From: an uncultured Blautia sp. | GTDB lineage: Bacteria; Bacillota; Clostridia; Lachnospirales; Lachnospiraceae | Assembly (NCBI GenBank): GCA_958367245.1 | Contig: CATXEA010000044.1 | Location: 1-12,371 of the forward strand | Length of the DNA: 12,371 nucleotides | Direction of reading: 5' to 3' | In this document: positions 1 to 5,896 of the stretch, piece by piece | Numbering within the stretch: the first letter of the stretch is position 1 | Layout: each line of letters begins with the position of its first letter | The notes under the pieces: generated by a model | Seen by the model: only the letters and a program-made list of their open reading frames with translations | What the model was told of the DNA's origin: nothing | Databases searched by the model: none | Made by a program: the position numbers and the translations under genes

Positions 1-607
1 TAGTAACCAAAGATTTCTTAGGTCCTGGAACAGCACCTTTAACTAACAGTAAGTTGTTTTCTGTATCTACGCGTACGATTTCGAGGTTCTGTACTGTAAC
101 CTGAACATTACCCATATGTCCCGGCATCTTTTTGCCCTTAGCAACCTTACTTGGGTCAGATGCAGCACCGTTGGAACCTGCATGACGATGGTATTTGGAA
201 CCGTGAGTCATAGGTCCTCTGGACTGTCCGTGTCTCTTGATCGCACCCTGGAAACCTTTACCTTTGGAGATTGCTGTCACATCAATGTGATCGCCGTCTG
301 CAAAGATATCAGCTTTAATTTCCTGTCCTACTTCATATTCAGCAGCGTTTTCGAATCTGAATTCTTTTAAGAATCTCTTCACATCAACGCCAGCTTTCTC
401 AAAGTGGCCTTTTTCCGGTTTGTTTACCAGCTTCTCTCTGATCTCGCCAAAACCAACCTGAACAGATGCATATCCATCGTTCTCTTCAGTTTTAACCTGT
501 GTTACTACACATGGACCAGCCTGTAAAACTGTTACCGGAATTAACATGCCTTCCTCATTGAAGATCTGAGTCATTCCGACTTTTGTAGCTAAGATAGCTT
601 TCTTCAT
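1..607 (-). CDS. rplC: 50S ribosomal protein L3 (C-terminus cut by window edge)
   Basis: This is ribosomal protein L3, an early-assembling 23S rRNA-binding protein of the large subunit. The leftward frame opens with MKKAILATKVGMTQIF and continues through HIDVTAISKGKGFQGAIKRH and GPMTHGSKYHRHAGS, the signature stretch of bacterial L3, to GPKKSLVT at the edge. About 202 residues are visible; the family is about 205-215 long, so only the last few residues and the stop are missing. The ATG at 607 is preceded by an AAGGAGGAAG ribosome binding site. It lies 95 bp downstream of rpsJ in the same orientation, which is the standard start of the S10 operon (rpsJ-rplC-rplD and so on), so it is very probably transcribed from the rpsJ promoter. 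Identity is near certain. Confidence 0.97.
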   Translation of the reverse strand, partial: MKKAILATKVGMTQIFNEEGMLIPVTVLQAGPCVVTQVKTEENDGYASVQVGFGEIREKLVNKPEKGHFEKAGVDVKRFLKEFRFENAAEYEVGQEIKADIFADGDHIDVTAISKGKGFQGAIKRHGQSRGPMTHGSKYHRHAGSNGAASDPSKVAKGKKMPGHMGNVQVTVQNLEIVRVDTENNLLLVKGAVPGPKKSLVT

Positions 608-666
608 TTTTTCTTCCTCCTTATAGCGGATTACCGATTACCGGCAATCATATAGTAAATAGCATA

Positions 667-682
667 AATGCTTAAAAGCATT
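667..682 (-). other. Small hairpin between rpsJ and rplC
   Basis: A perfect 7-nt inverted repeat (AATGCTT, AA, AAGCATT) lies in the 95-bp rpsJ-rplC spacer, about 20 nt past the rpsJ stop. It has no T-run after it on the leftward strand, so it is not a convincing terminator. It could be an mRNA processing or stability element of the S10 operon transcript. That role is inference. Confidence 0.3.
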
Positions 683-702
683 AACAAATTTAGGGGTGTT
701 GC

Positions 703-1020
703 TTATTTTGTTTTCATCTTGATATCGATGTGAACACCAGCCGGCATTTCCAGTCTTGACAGAGCGTCAACTGTTTTCTGTGTTGGTGTTAAGATATCGA
801 TGAGTCTCTTATGAGTTCTCTGCTCGAACTGCTCTCTGGAATCTTTATATTTATGAACCGCTCTTAAGATTGTTACAACTTCCTTCTTAGTTGGAAGCGG
901 AACCGGTCCACTCACCATTGCTCCATTTTTCTTTACAGTGTCGATGATTTTTGCTGCAGATGCATCTACTAACTGATGATCGTATGCTTTTAATGTGATT
1001 CTCATTACCTGATTTGCCAT
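703..1020 (-). CDS. rpsJ: 30S ribosomal protein S10
   Basis: This is ribosomal protein S10, part of the 30S head, which as NusE also takes part in transcription antitermination with NusB. The 105-residue product (family about 102) begins MANQVMRITLKAYDHQLVDASAAKI and contains VSGPVPLPTKKEVVTILRAVHKYKDSREQFEQRTHKRLIDI in conserved order, including the S10 signature around residues 30-50. The ATG at 1020 sits behind an AGGAGGAG ribosome binding site. It is the first gene of the leftward S10 operon. A long structured leader and a strong promoter precede it, which suggests control at the RNA level before the operon is entered. Identity is near certain. Confidence 0.98.
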   Translation of the reverse strand: MANQVMRITLKAYDHQLVDASAAKIIDTVKKNGAMVSGPVPLPTKKEVVTILRAVHKYKDSREQFEQRTHKRLIDILTPTQKTVDALSRLEMPAGVHIDIKMKTK

Positions 1021-1242
1021 AAAAAAAGTCTCCTCCTATTCGTACTCTTTATGCAGTACGACAAGCGGCGACTGTACACATCTCCGTGTGTGTCCTAAGA
1101 CATCTTCCCACACGCCCATCCCTGGATGGTCTTTCTGAATTTGTACAGTGACTTGTCGTCAGTTTCCTAACTTGACATTCGCTCCACGGAAAACCCGCTC
1201 TCTGGCGGCAACCTCGCGCTTCATCGCTATCATGTCACAGCA
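1021..1242 (-). promoter_or_regulatory. Structured 5' leader of the S10 operon (candidate cis-regulatory RNA)
   Basis: The ~220 nt between the predicted transcription start and the rpsJ ribosome binding site fold into a compact architecture by eye. An outer two-part stem pairs 1058-1065 with 1152-1159 (ACGACAAG/CTTGTCGT) and 1071-1078 with 1142-1149 (ACTGTACA/TGTACAGT). Inside are one hairpin from 1085-1090 with 1109-1114, topped by 1091-1094 with 1099-1102, and another from 1116-1120 with 1125-1129. A separate hairpin, CGTACT/AGTACG (1041-1046 with 1055-1060), lies just upstream of the ribosome binding site and shares bases 1058-1060 with the outer stem, so the two compete. The distal half has a further CCGC/GCGG hairpin (1195-1208). 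S10 operon leaders are known L4-binding autoregulatory RNAs in Gammaproteobacteria; a comparable role here is inference. Confidence 0.65.
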
Positions 1243-1248
1243 AATATG

Positions 1249-1277
1249 AGTATAAACGAAGTCTTTTTAAATTGCAA
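1249..1277 (-). promoter_or_regulatory. Sigma-A promoter of the S10 operon
   Basis: On the leftward strand a -35 box TTGCAA (1272-1277) is followed by a 17-nt spacer and a -10 box TATACT (1249-1254). Transcription would start near 1242, giving rpsJ a leader of about 220 nt. Spacing is ideal and both boxes are one or two bases from consensus. Confidence 0.8.
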
Positions 1278-1280
1278 GTG

Positions 1281-1306
1281 TTTTTTTAATATTTTTTTGT
1301 TTTTTT
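1281..1306 (-). promoter_or_regulatory. A-tract upstream (UP) element
   Basis: Immediately upstream of the S10 -35 box, three 7-bp homopolymer tracts (A on the leftward strand, at 1281-1287, 1292-1298 and 1300-1306) sit at roughly helical spacing. Such A/T tracts next to -35 boxes bind the RNA polymerase alpha C-terminal domains and bend DNA; they are typical of ribosomal promoters. The match is by composition and position only. Confidence 0.5.
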
Positions 1307-1345
1307 ATAAAAACAATTTTGCAGGTATCAAAACCTGTTTTTTCC

Positions 1346-1374
1346 AAAAAGAGCTGCTCCATATGGAACAGCTC
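1346..1374 (-). terminator. Rho-independent terminator of the signal-peptidase-like gene
   Basis: The leftward transcript forms a 10-bp stem (GAGCTGTTCC paired with GGAGCAGCTC, one G-U pair) around an ATAT loop at 1351-1374, followed at once by five U (1346-1350). It begins 13 bp past the stop codon at 1387 and insulates the gene from the S10 promoter downstream. Confidence 0.85.
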
Positions 1375-1386
1375 TCGGATTATAAT

Positions 1387-2466
1387 TTACTTTTCTTCTG
1401 TCGGCTCATTGCCGGCAATAATATCAGAGTAATCAAACAGAGTTACCTTTGTAACCTCATCTCTGACAATCTCAGGCGCATCGCCCTGACGTTTCGCAGC
1501 TTCTGCAAGCTGCGCAGCAGAAAATACAGGCACCGCAAGTTTGCGGATTTCTACAGGCTCTTCCGGCTCCGGAAGTTTTTCTTCTTTTTCTGCTTTTTTA
1601 TCCAGCGCTTTCTTTACTTCGTCAGCTACAAAAATAGTATCCTGAGTTACAGGCTCCTCTTTCTTAACAGGTTCCGGCTCCGGAAGCTCTTCTGCAGTAG
1701 CTGCCGCAATTTCTTTTCTCAAAAGCTCATGGGCTTCTGATGTAGCCGCCTGCACAGCAACCGGCTGCTGCTCTTCCTCCTCCGGTTCCAGATCGTCCTC
1801 ATAGATTTCATCCACAAAGCCGCCTGTACGAATTTTCTTTTTATTTTTCTTACGCTGCTTGTCTTCTTTTTTTATCTGACGTTCTTCTTCTTTATAAAGA
1901 CGGGCTTTTGCTTTCTCTTCACGCTTAAGCTCTTTTTTGCTCTTCACATATCCCGGTTCCGGATCGTCGTCTTCATAATCGTAATCATCCTGCGGACTCT
2001 TCTTTGTAAGTTCTGCGATTACGTATAATATAATCAGAAACAGAACCGCAAGTCCAAGAACAATCAGACCTTCAATACTCTCTGTCGCTACCAGAAGATA
2101 GCCCAGGAAAGGTACTGTCAGAACAATCTTGGGAACGTACTCCTTAATCATTGCAGATACCGTTTCTGCACCTGACACAGTAGGATCAACTACTGTAAGC
2201 GTATTGTTCTCCAGATCAATTGCTGTGATTTTATATTTGTATGCAGAAGAATCCTCCTGTACAAGAAGGGAATCTCCTACTGATATTTCTTCTGCCTTAA
2301 CAGGAATTGCATAGGTTACAGAACCCATTGACAGGTTGCTCTCTTTACTGGAATTATCCATAATCTGAGTTTTGACACCAAAGAATGGCGGAAGTGCCAG
2401 CGCCAGTACACAGACTATGGTACATATCACCACAAAATGCACGATAAATTTCAAAAATTTCGACAT
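1387..2466 (-). CDS. Signal-peptidase-like (SipW-type) membrane protein, probably catalytically inactive, with long charged tail
   Basis: This 359-residue protein has an N-terminal membrane segment (about 5-27), an outside domain (30-128), a second membrane segment (132-152) and a ~205-residue Lys/Glu/Asp-rich tail that should face the cytoplasm. The outside part resembles SipW/archaeal-type signal peptidase I: GSVTYAIPVKAEEISVGDSLLV matches the strand after the catalytic loop, and KIVLTVPFLGYLL matches the conserved end before the second membrane span. The catalytic loop that should read SGSMEP instead reads NSSKES (38-43). The position of the catalytic His in HRI is Tyr78 in YKI. The tail carries repeated LPEPE-type motifs (261-272, 298-306). 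A ribosome binding site AAGGAG precedes ATG 2466. It appears monocistronic, with its own promoter and terminator. The protein is probably a pseudoenzyme or scaffold; loss of activity is inferred from alignment by eye, and substrate and partner are unknown. Confidence 0.7.
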   Translation of the reverse strand: MSKFLKFIVHFVVICTIVCVLALALPPFFGVKTQIMDNSSKESNLSMGSVTYAIPVKAEEISVGDSLLVQEDSSAYKYKITAIDLENNTLTVVDPTVSGAETVSAMIKEYVPKIVLTVPFLGYLLVATESIEGLIVLGLAVLFLIILYVIAELTKKSPQDDYDYEDDDPEPGYVKSKKELKREEKAKARLYKEEERQIKKEDKQRKKNKKKIRTGGFVDEIYEDDLEPEEEEQQPVAVQAATSEAHELLRKEIAAATAEELPEPEPVKKEEPVTQDTIFVADEVKKALDKKAEKEEKLPEPEEPVEIRKLAVPVFSAAQLAEAAKRQGDAPEIVRDEVTKVTLFDYSDIIAGNEPTEEK

Positions 2467-2500
2467 TGTAAACGCTCCTTATTCTAGTTTAGTAAATCTT

Positions 2501-2619
2501 CTCCTCGCGCTCACCTCAAAAGATCCACTTTTTCGGTGTTCGTTGCACTCTCGACGATTTGCTCGTCTGCTCCTCGCGCTCACCTCAAAAGCTTCGCTTT
2601 TTCGGTGTTCGTTGCACTC
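2501..2619. repeat. 50-bp direct repeat, two copies at 69-bp period
   Basis: Copies at 2501-2550 and 2570-2619 match at 47 of 50 positions; the three differences all fall in the stretch 2523-2528 / 2592-2597. Each copy can form an imperfect hairpin with arms like CACC...AAAAG and CTTTT...GGTG. The 19-bp spacer also holds a small hairpin (GACGA at 2553-2557, TCGTC at 2563-2567). The block lies in the untranslated leader of the signal-peptidase-like gene. The look is that of an interspersed or REP-like intergenic element, but copies elsewhere in the genome cannot be seen from here. Confidence 0.85.
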
Positions 2620-2635
2620 ACATGCCTTCTCCCTT

Positions 2636-2668
2636 AGATATTTACGCCTGCAAGCAGTCGAAATATCT
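2636..2668. repeat. Inverted repeat / hairpin in the same leader
   Basis: AGATATTT (2636-2643) pairs with AAATATCT (2661-2668), and inside it CTGC (2648-2651) pairs with GCAG (2654-2657), giving a two-tier hairpin 33 nt long. It lies between the promoter of the signal-peptidase-like gene and the direct repeats. It could be an RNA fold in the leader or a dyad operator; the sequence does not decide between these. Confidence 0.6.
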
Positions 2669-2702
2669 ACGGTTCGAAGTCGCGCTCGTCGCTTATGCGT
2701 TC

Positions 2703-2731
2703 ATTATACCTTGTTTTTTTCTTTCGGTCAA
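2703..2731 (-). promoter_or_regulatory. Sigma-A promoter of the signal-peptidase-like gene
   Basis: On the leftward strand, -35 TTGACC (2726-2731), a 17-nt spacer and a perfect -10 TATAAT (2703-2708) predict a start near 2696. That gives a leader of about 230 nt containing the repeats described separately. The promoter overlaps the rightward one of the PAP2 gene over 21 bp. Confidence 0.8.
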
Positions 2732-2739
2732 CTTATAAT
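2711..2739 (+). promoter_or_regulatory. Sigma-A promoter of the PAP2 gene
   Basis: A -35 TTGTTT (2711-2716), a 17-nt spacer and a perfect -10 TATAAT (2734-2739) predict a start near 2746, leaving a short leader before ATG 2773 with ribosome binding site AAAGGA at 2759-2764. This promoter rules out an upstream in-frame ATG at 2695, which lies before the -35 box. Confidence 0.7.
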
Positions 2740-2772
2740 ATGGTTATTATATTATATGAAAGGACGCGTTTT

Positions 2773-3654
2773 ATGAATTTTCTGGAATTTCTGGCACAGT
2801 ATCGCACGGAATGGGCAGATATTTTCTTTCAGATAGTCACTTATCTGGCGCAGGAAGCATTTGTCATTGTTGTTATATGCTGGCTTTACTGGTGCTCAAA
2901 CAAAAAACTTGCCTACACCCTTGGCTTCTCTTATTTTACATCCGGACTTCTTGTACAGGGGCTTAAAATCACCTTCCGGGTTCCCCGACCGTGGATTTTA
3001 AATCCGGAGTTCCATCCCGTAGAATCCGCAGTTTCCGGCGCCACCGGTTACTCCTTTCCAAGCGGGCATACCCAGAGCTGTACCTCTTTATTCGGAACCC
3101 TTGGCTTTTATACCAAAAAGAATATCATCAGGATTCTATGCGGACTTATGATTTTCCTCATCGGTTTCTCCAGAATGTATCTGGGCTGCCACACGCCTCA
3201 GGATGTTCTTGTATCCTTCGGTGTCTCTATTTTATGTACTTACCTGAGTTATCACCTATTATATAGGAAAGAACTTCTCAACGGAAAAGAAAAAATCACC
3301 TCAGTCTGCATGGCTCTTGTATGCCTTTTCCTTGTTCTTTACACCCTCATCCTTTACAGGAACGGGACAATCGAACTGAAATATGCTTCAGACTGTGTAA
3401 AAGCCGCAGGAGCAGGAATGGCGTTTTCCATAGGCTATTATATAGAAAGAACACATCTGAATTTCGAAGCTCCTGATACTGCAAAAGGAAAAGCCATCCG
3501 CTTTATCGTTGGTCTTTCTGTAACGCTTGCCCTTCAGACAGGATTGAAGCCCATCATCGGCACCTCCCTTCCTGCATCGTTTCTGCGTTATTTCCTTGTA
3601 GTAGCATGGGCAGTCATTCTGTATCCAATGCTGTTTACACGAAAAAAATCATAG
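2773..3654 (+). CDS. PAP2-family membrane phosphatase
   Basis: This is a 293-residue integral membrane protein of the PAP2 / type 2 phosphatidic acid phosphatase family, which removes phosphate from lipid phosphates or pyrophosphates (for example undecaprenyl pyrophosphate) at the outer face of the membrane. All three catalytic motifs are intact: KITFRVPRP (K65, R72-P73), PSGH (96-99) and SRMYLGCHTPQD (S133-R134, H140, D144). Hydrophobic spans surround them. A C-terminal region of about 120 residues after the catalytic core adds further membrane spans (about 176-193, 210-225, 243-290), longer than in minimal BcrC-type enzymes. ATG 2773 was chosen over 2695 because of its AAAGGA site and the promoter position. 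The gene stands alone between its promoter and a bidirectional terminator. The exact substrate cannot be told. Confidence 0.92.
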   Translation: MNFLEFLAQYRTEWADIFFQIVTYLAQEAFVIVVICWLYWCSNKKLAYTLGFSYFTSGLLVQGLKITFRVPRPWILNPEFHPVESAVSGATGYSFPSGHTQSCTSLFGTLGFYTKKNIIRILCGLMIFLIGFSRMYLGCHTPQDVLVSFGVSILCTYLSYHLLYRKELLNGKEKITSVCMALVCLFLVLYTLILYRNGTIELKYASDCVKAAGAGMAFSIGYYIERTHLNFEAPDTAKGKAIRFIVGLSVTLALQTGLKPIIGTSLPASFLRYFLVVAWAVILYPMLFTRKKS

Positions 3655-3662
3655 AGCCAGAA

Positions 3663-3702
3663 AAAAACAGCCGGAAAGAGGTCTTCCTTTCCGGCTGTTT
3701 TT
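3663..3702. terminator. Bidirectional rho-independent terminator
   Basis: A 16-bp perfect inverted repeat (AAAAACAGCCGGAAAG at 3663-3678, CTTTCCGGCTGTTTTT at 3687-3702) with an 8-nt loop and A/T runs on both flanks. It begins 9 bp past the PAP2 stop and ends 33 bp from the stop of the HPr-like gene, so it can end both converging transcripts. Confidence 0.92.
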
Positions 3703-3734
3703 ATTCTCTGTTTATATGTCCAACTGTTAAATCA

Positions 3735-3989
3735 TTATTGATTACTTAAGTAATTCTCAATGCTGTTCATAGCAGCTTCTTCATCTTCACCATTTGCGGA
3801 AAGAGTAATTTCTTCTCCTGCATCCAGCCCAAGTGTCATCATACCCATGATACTTTTTGCATTGACTTTCTTTTTTCCAATCTCGACATAAATCTCACTG
3901 TCAAACTGGCTTGCCACCTGTACTAACTGCGCTACAGGGCGCGCCTCCAGTCCGGTTGCTAAATTAATGGTGATTGGTTTTTTAATCAT
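3735..3989 (-). CDS. HPr-family protein, Crh-like: Glu15 in place of His15, Ser46 kept
   Basis: This 84-residue protein has the HPr fold signature (TGLEARPVAQLV; KKVNAKSIMGMMTLGLDAGEEITL). In sugar-transporting HPr, His15 within GxHARP accepts phosphate from enzyme I. Here residue 15 is Glu, so it cannot carry phosphate in the PTS in the normal way. Ser46 (KSIMG), the site used by HPr kinase, is kept. Bacillus Crh has the same pattern with Gln15 and serves only in regulation, and its gene also follows whiA. The ATG overlaps the whiA stop as ATGA, and its GGAGGAG ribosome binding site lies inside the last whiA codons, so translation is probably coupled. A regulatory role in carbon catabolite control or cell wall metabolism is inference. 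Confidence 0.9.
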   Translation of the reverse strand: MIKKPITINLATGLEARPVAQLVQVASQFDSEIYVEIGKKKVNAKSIMGMMTLGLDAGEEITLSANGEDEEAAMNSIENYLSNQ

Positions 3990-4945
3990 AATAATTCTCC
4001 TCCTTGTTTCTCCCGCAATTCTTCTGCCATTACGCTCAGTTTTCTTAAACGGTGGTTGACTCCAGATTTACCAACCTGCGGGTTCAACATCATTCCTAAT
4101 TCTTTAAGTGTTGCCTCTGGATACTGCAGCCGCAGTCCTGCAAGCTGGGCAAGACCTTCATTCAGTTGCTCAAAACCTATATACTTCTGAATGAGTTTAA
4201 TATCCTCCATCTGCTTCACGGCGGCATTTACCGTTTTATTGATATTCGCAGTTTCACAGTTCACTTTCCGGTTCACTGAATTACGCATTTCTTTCAGAAT
4301 CCGGATATTCTCCAGGTTCATCAATGCTACGTTCGCTTCCATGACTGCCAGCATATCGACAATCTGAGCGCCCTCCTTCACATAGACCACATATGATTTC
4401 TTGCGCTGAACGATTTTAGCATCAATATCAAAACTGCGTGTAATTGTCTGTAGTTGCACGGCTCTTTCCTCATCCGGGTATACAATCTCGAAATGATACC
4501 CTTTCTCCGGATCGCTGATAGATCCGGATGAAAGAAAAGCCCCTCTAATGAACGCCCGCTTACAGCAATTCTGTTGGATTACCAGCAGATTATCCAACGT
4601 AAGTGTTCCTCCGGAGTTTTTATCCACAGTAAGCTTCGTACCCTGAAGAACTTCCTGAATCTGCTCCGGCTCTGTAAGCTCCAGAACATATACCTTTAGC
4701 CGTTTCAGGTGACTGCTTTCGCGAATGTACATCTCTGTCCTTATATTAAATGTTTTTTGCAGTAATGTAAAGCACTTTCTTACAACTGCCTCGTTTTCTG
4801 TCTGTACTTTCAGCTTTTTCCCGTCAAAATTCTCCTCGAGTCTTCCGCAAGCGCACAAAAGTGCGGCAAGCTCCGCCATACAGCAATGCCGTGCCGGACT
4901 GATCTGTTTGGAAAGTTCTTCTTTCACCATCCCCGAAAAAGACAT
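3986..4945 (-). CDS. whiA: WhiA, DNA-binding sporulation/cell division regulator
   Basis: The 319-residue product is WhiA, which joins a degenerate LAGLIDADG homing-endonuclease-like domain to a C-terminal helix-turn-helix. It controls sporulation septation in Streptomyces and influences division and chromosome segregation in Bacillus. The N-terminal VKEELSKQISPARHCCMAELAALLCACG and the second half-domain CCKRAFIRGAFLSSGSISDPEKGYHFEI (about 127-155) are characteristic; the helix-turn-helix lies at about 275-312 (LKELGMMLNPQVGKSGVNHRLRKL). Length matches the family (310-330). It follows rapZ after an 18-bp gap with GAGG at the ribosome binding site, and overlaps the HPr-like gene by 4 bp. The gene order resembles the Bacillus rapZ(yvcJ)-yvcK-whiA-crh cluster, but without yvcK. 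Confidence 0.95.
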   Translation of the reverse strand: MSFSGMVKEELSKQISPARHCCMAELAALLCACGRLEENFDGKKLKVQTENEAVVRKCFTLLQKTFNIRTEMYIRESSHLKRLKVYVLELTEPEQIQEVLQGTKLTVDKNSGGTLTLDNLLVIQQNCCKRAFIRGAFLSSGSISDPEKGYHFEIVYPDEERAVQLQTITRSFDIDAKIVQRKKSYVVYVKEGAQIVDMLAVMEANVALMNLENIRILKEMRNSVNRKVNCETANINKTVNAAVKQMEDIKLIQKYIGFEQLNEGLAQLAGLRLQYPEATLKELGMMLNPQVGKSGVNHRLRKLSVMAEELREKQGGELL

Positions 4946-4963
4946 TTCCCAACCTCAACTTTC

Positions 4964-5824
4964 TTACTTTTTAATATCTCTGTGTTCCAGACGGATTCCG
5001 TACTTGCTGTTTCCTGCAATTCTGCTGTACAGTTCACGGGCAATCGTCACAGAACGATGCTTTCCTCCTGTACAGCCAACAGCGATCACCAGATTCGTTT
5101 TGCCTTCTTTTATATAATTCGGAATCAGGAACGTCACCATCTCTTCCAGCATTGACGCAAATTTCCCGGCAGCATCACAGTCCATAACATAATTATAAAC
5201 ACTGTCATCCATTCCTGTTTTTGGGCGCAGTTCATCCAGATAGTAAGGATTCGGCAGAAACCTGACGTCAAAAACAAGGTCTGCATCCGCAGGGATTCCA
5301 TATTTGAAACCAAAAGATAAAACAGATACCATAATATTATGGAACTCCTGATTTTTCACAAAAATCTTCTCCAGTTCCTGTTTCAGCTCTCTTGTAAGGA
5401 GATGACTGGTATCAATAATATAATCCGCCCTCTCTTTCAAAAAGCGCATTTTTTCTCTCTCCAGACGGATTCCATCGTCCACACGTCCTCCATAGGCAAG
5501 GGGATGGAGCCTTCTTGTCTCCTTATACCTCTTTACCAGAGTCCTGTCATCTGCATCCAGAAAAAGAATCTCAAATTCATATCCGGACTCCTTCATCCTG
5601 TCAAGGACAATCTCCAGTTCATCCAGCGCATCTCCGCTTCTCGCATCAATGCCGAGAGCTGCATTTCGCACATCCTCTCCGGTGGAATCATTCATAAGAG
5701 ATACAAATTTCTCAATCAGCGGAATCGGAAGATTATCTACACAAAAATATCCGACATCTTCCAGCATTTTTAACGCTGCCGTTTTTCCAGCGCCTGAAAC
5801 ACCTGTTACTATTACAAACCGCAT
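4964..5824 (-). CDS. rapZ: RapZ/YvcJ family nucleotide-binding protein
   Basis: This is a 286-residue P-loop protein of the RapZ/YvcJ family. The Walker A motif GVSGAGKT is at 8-15, CVDNLP at 28-33, DVRFLPNPYY at 186-195, and the C-terminal family signature GCTGGKHRSV at 250-259. In E. coli RapZ binds GlmY/GlmZ small RNAs and controls glucosamine-6-phosphate synthesis. Firmicute YvcJ binds and hydrolyses nucleotides, with roles reported in competence; an RNA target here is unknown. The ATG at 5824 has an AGGAG ribosome binding site. It lies 72 bp after murB and 18 bp before whiA on the same strand, which fits one transcript that ties cell wall precursor synthesis to regulation. Family assignment is firm, function less so. 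Confidence 0.95.
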   Translation of the reverse strand: MRFVIVTGVSGAGKTAALKMLEDVGYFCVDNLPIPLIEKFVSLMNDSTGEDVRNAALGIDARSGDALDELEIVLDRMKESGYEFEILFLDADDRTLVKRYKETRRLHPLAYGGRVDDGIRLEREKMRFLKERADYIIDTSHLLTRELKQELEKIFVKNQEFHNIMVSVLSFGFKYGIPADADLVFDVRFLPNPYYLDELRPKTGMDDSVYNYVMDCDAAGKFASMLEEMVTFLIPNYIKEGKTNLVIAVGCTGGKHRSVTIARELYSRIAGNSKYGIRLEHRDIKK

Positions 5825-5896
5825 CGTTTTTCTCCTGTAAATTGTTTTGGCAGACTTATACGGAGCATATCAAAAATTCTCCTGCTGCCTGATAGG

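Noticed and set aside
1322..1343. Rightward hairpin CAGGT/ACCTG followed by six T
   Set aside because: The stem is only 5 bp, and no rightward gene lies upstream that would need a terminator.
1560..1580. Rightward terminator-like CTTCCGG/CCGGAAG plus T5
   Set aside because: It lies inside a leftward coding region and is explained by the Leu-Pro-Glu-Pro codons; no rightward transcript is expected.
1246..1740. Rightward open frame of 164 codons
   Set aside because: It lies antisense to the S10 promoter, the terminator and the signal-peptidase-like gene, and its residue make-up (Phe/Arg/Cys-rich) is typical of a shadow.
2501..2619. CRISPR-like array
   Set aside because: There are only two copies with three differences, a 50-bp repeat and 19-bp spacer do not fit, and no cas gene is present.
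2695..2772. N-terminal extension of the PAP2 gene from an ATG at 2695
   Set aside because: The start lies upstream of the predicted -35 box, lacks a ribosome binding site, and would add residues outside the family alignment; ATG 2773 has AAAGGA.
2372..2776. Rightward open frame with a 23-residue internal repeat
   Set aside because: It is produced by the 69-bp DNA repeat period in a leader, has no ribosome binding site, and crosses both promoters.
5825..5896. Possible promoter or hairpin between murB and rapZ
   Set aside because: TATAAG lacks a matching -35 box, and the GGCAG/CTGCC pairing leaves large loops; not convincing.
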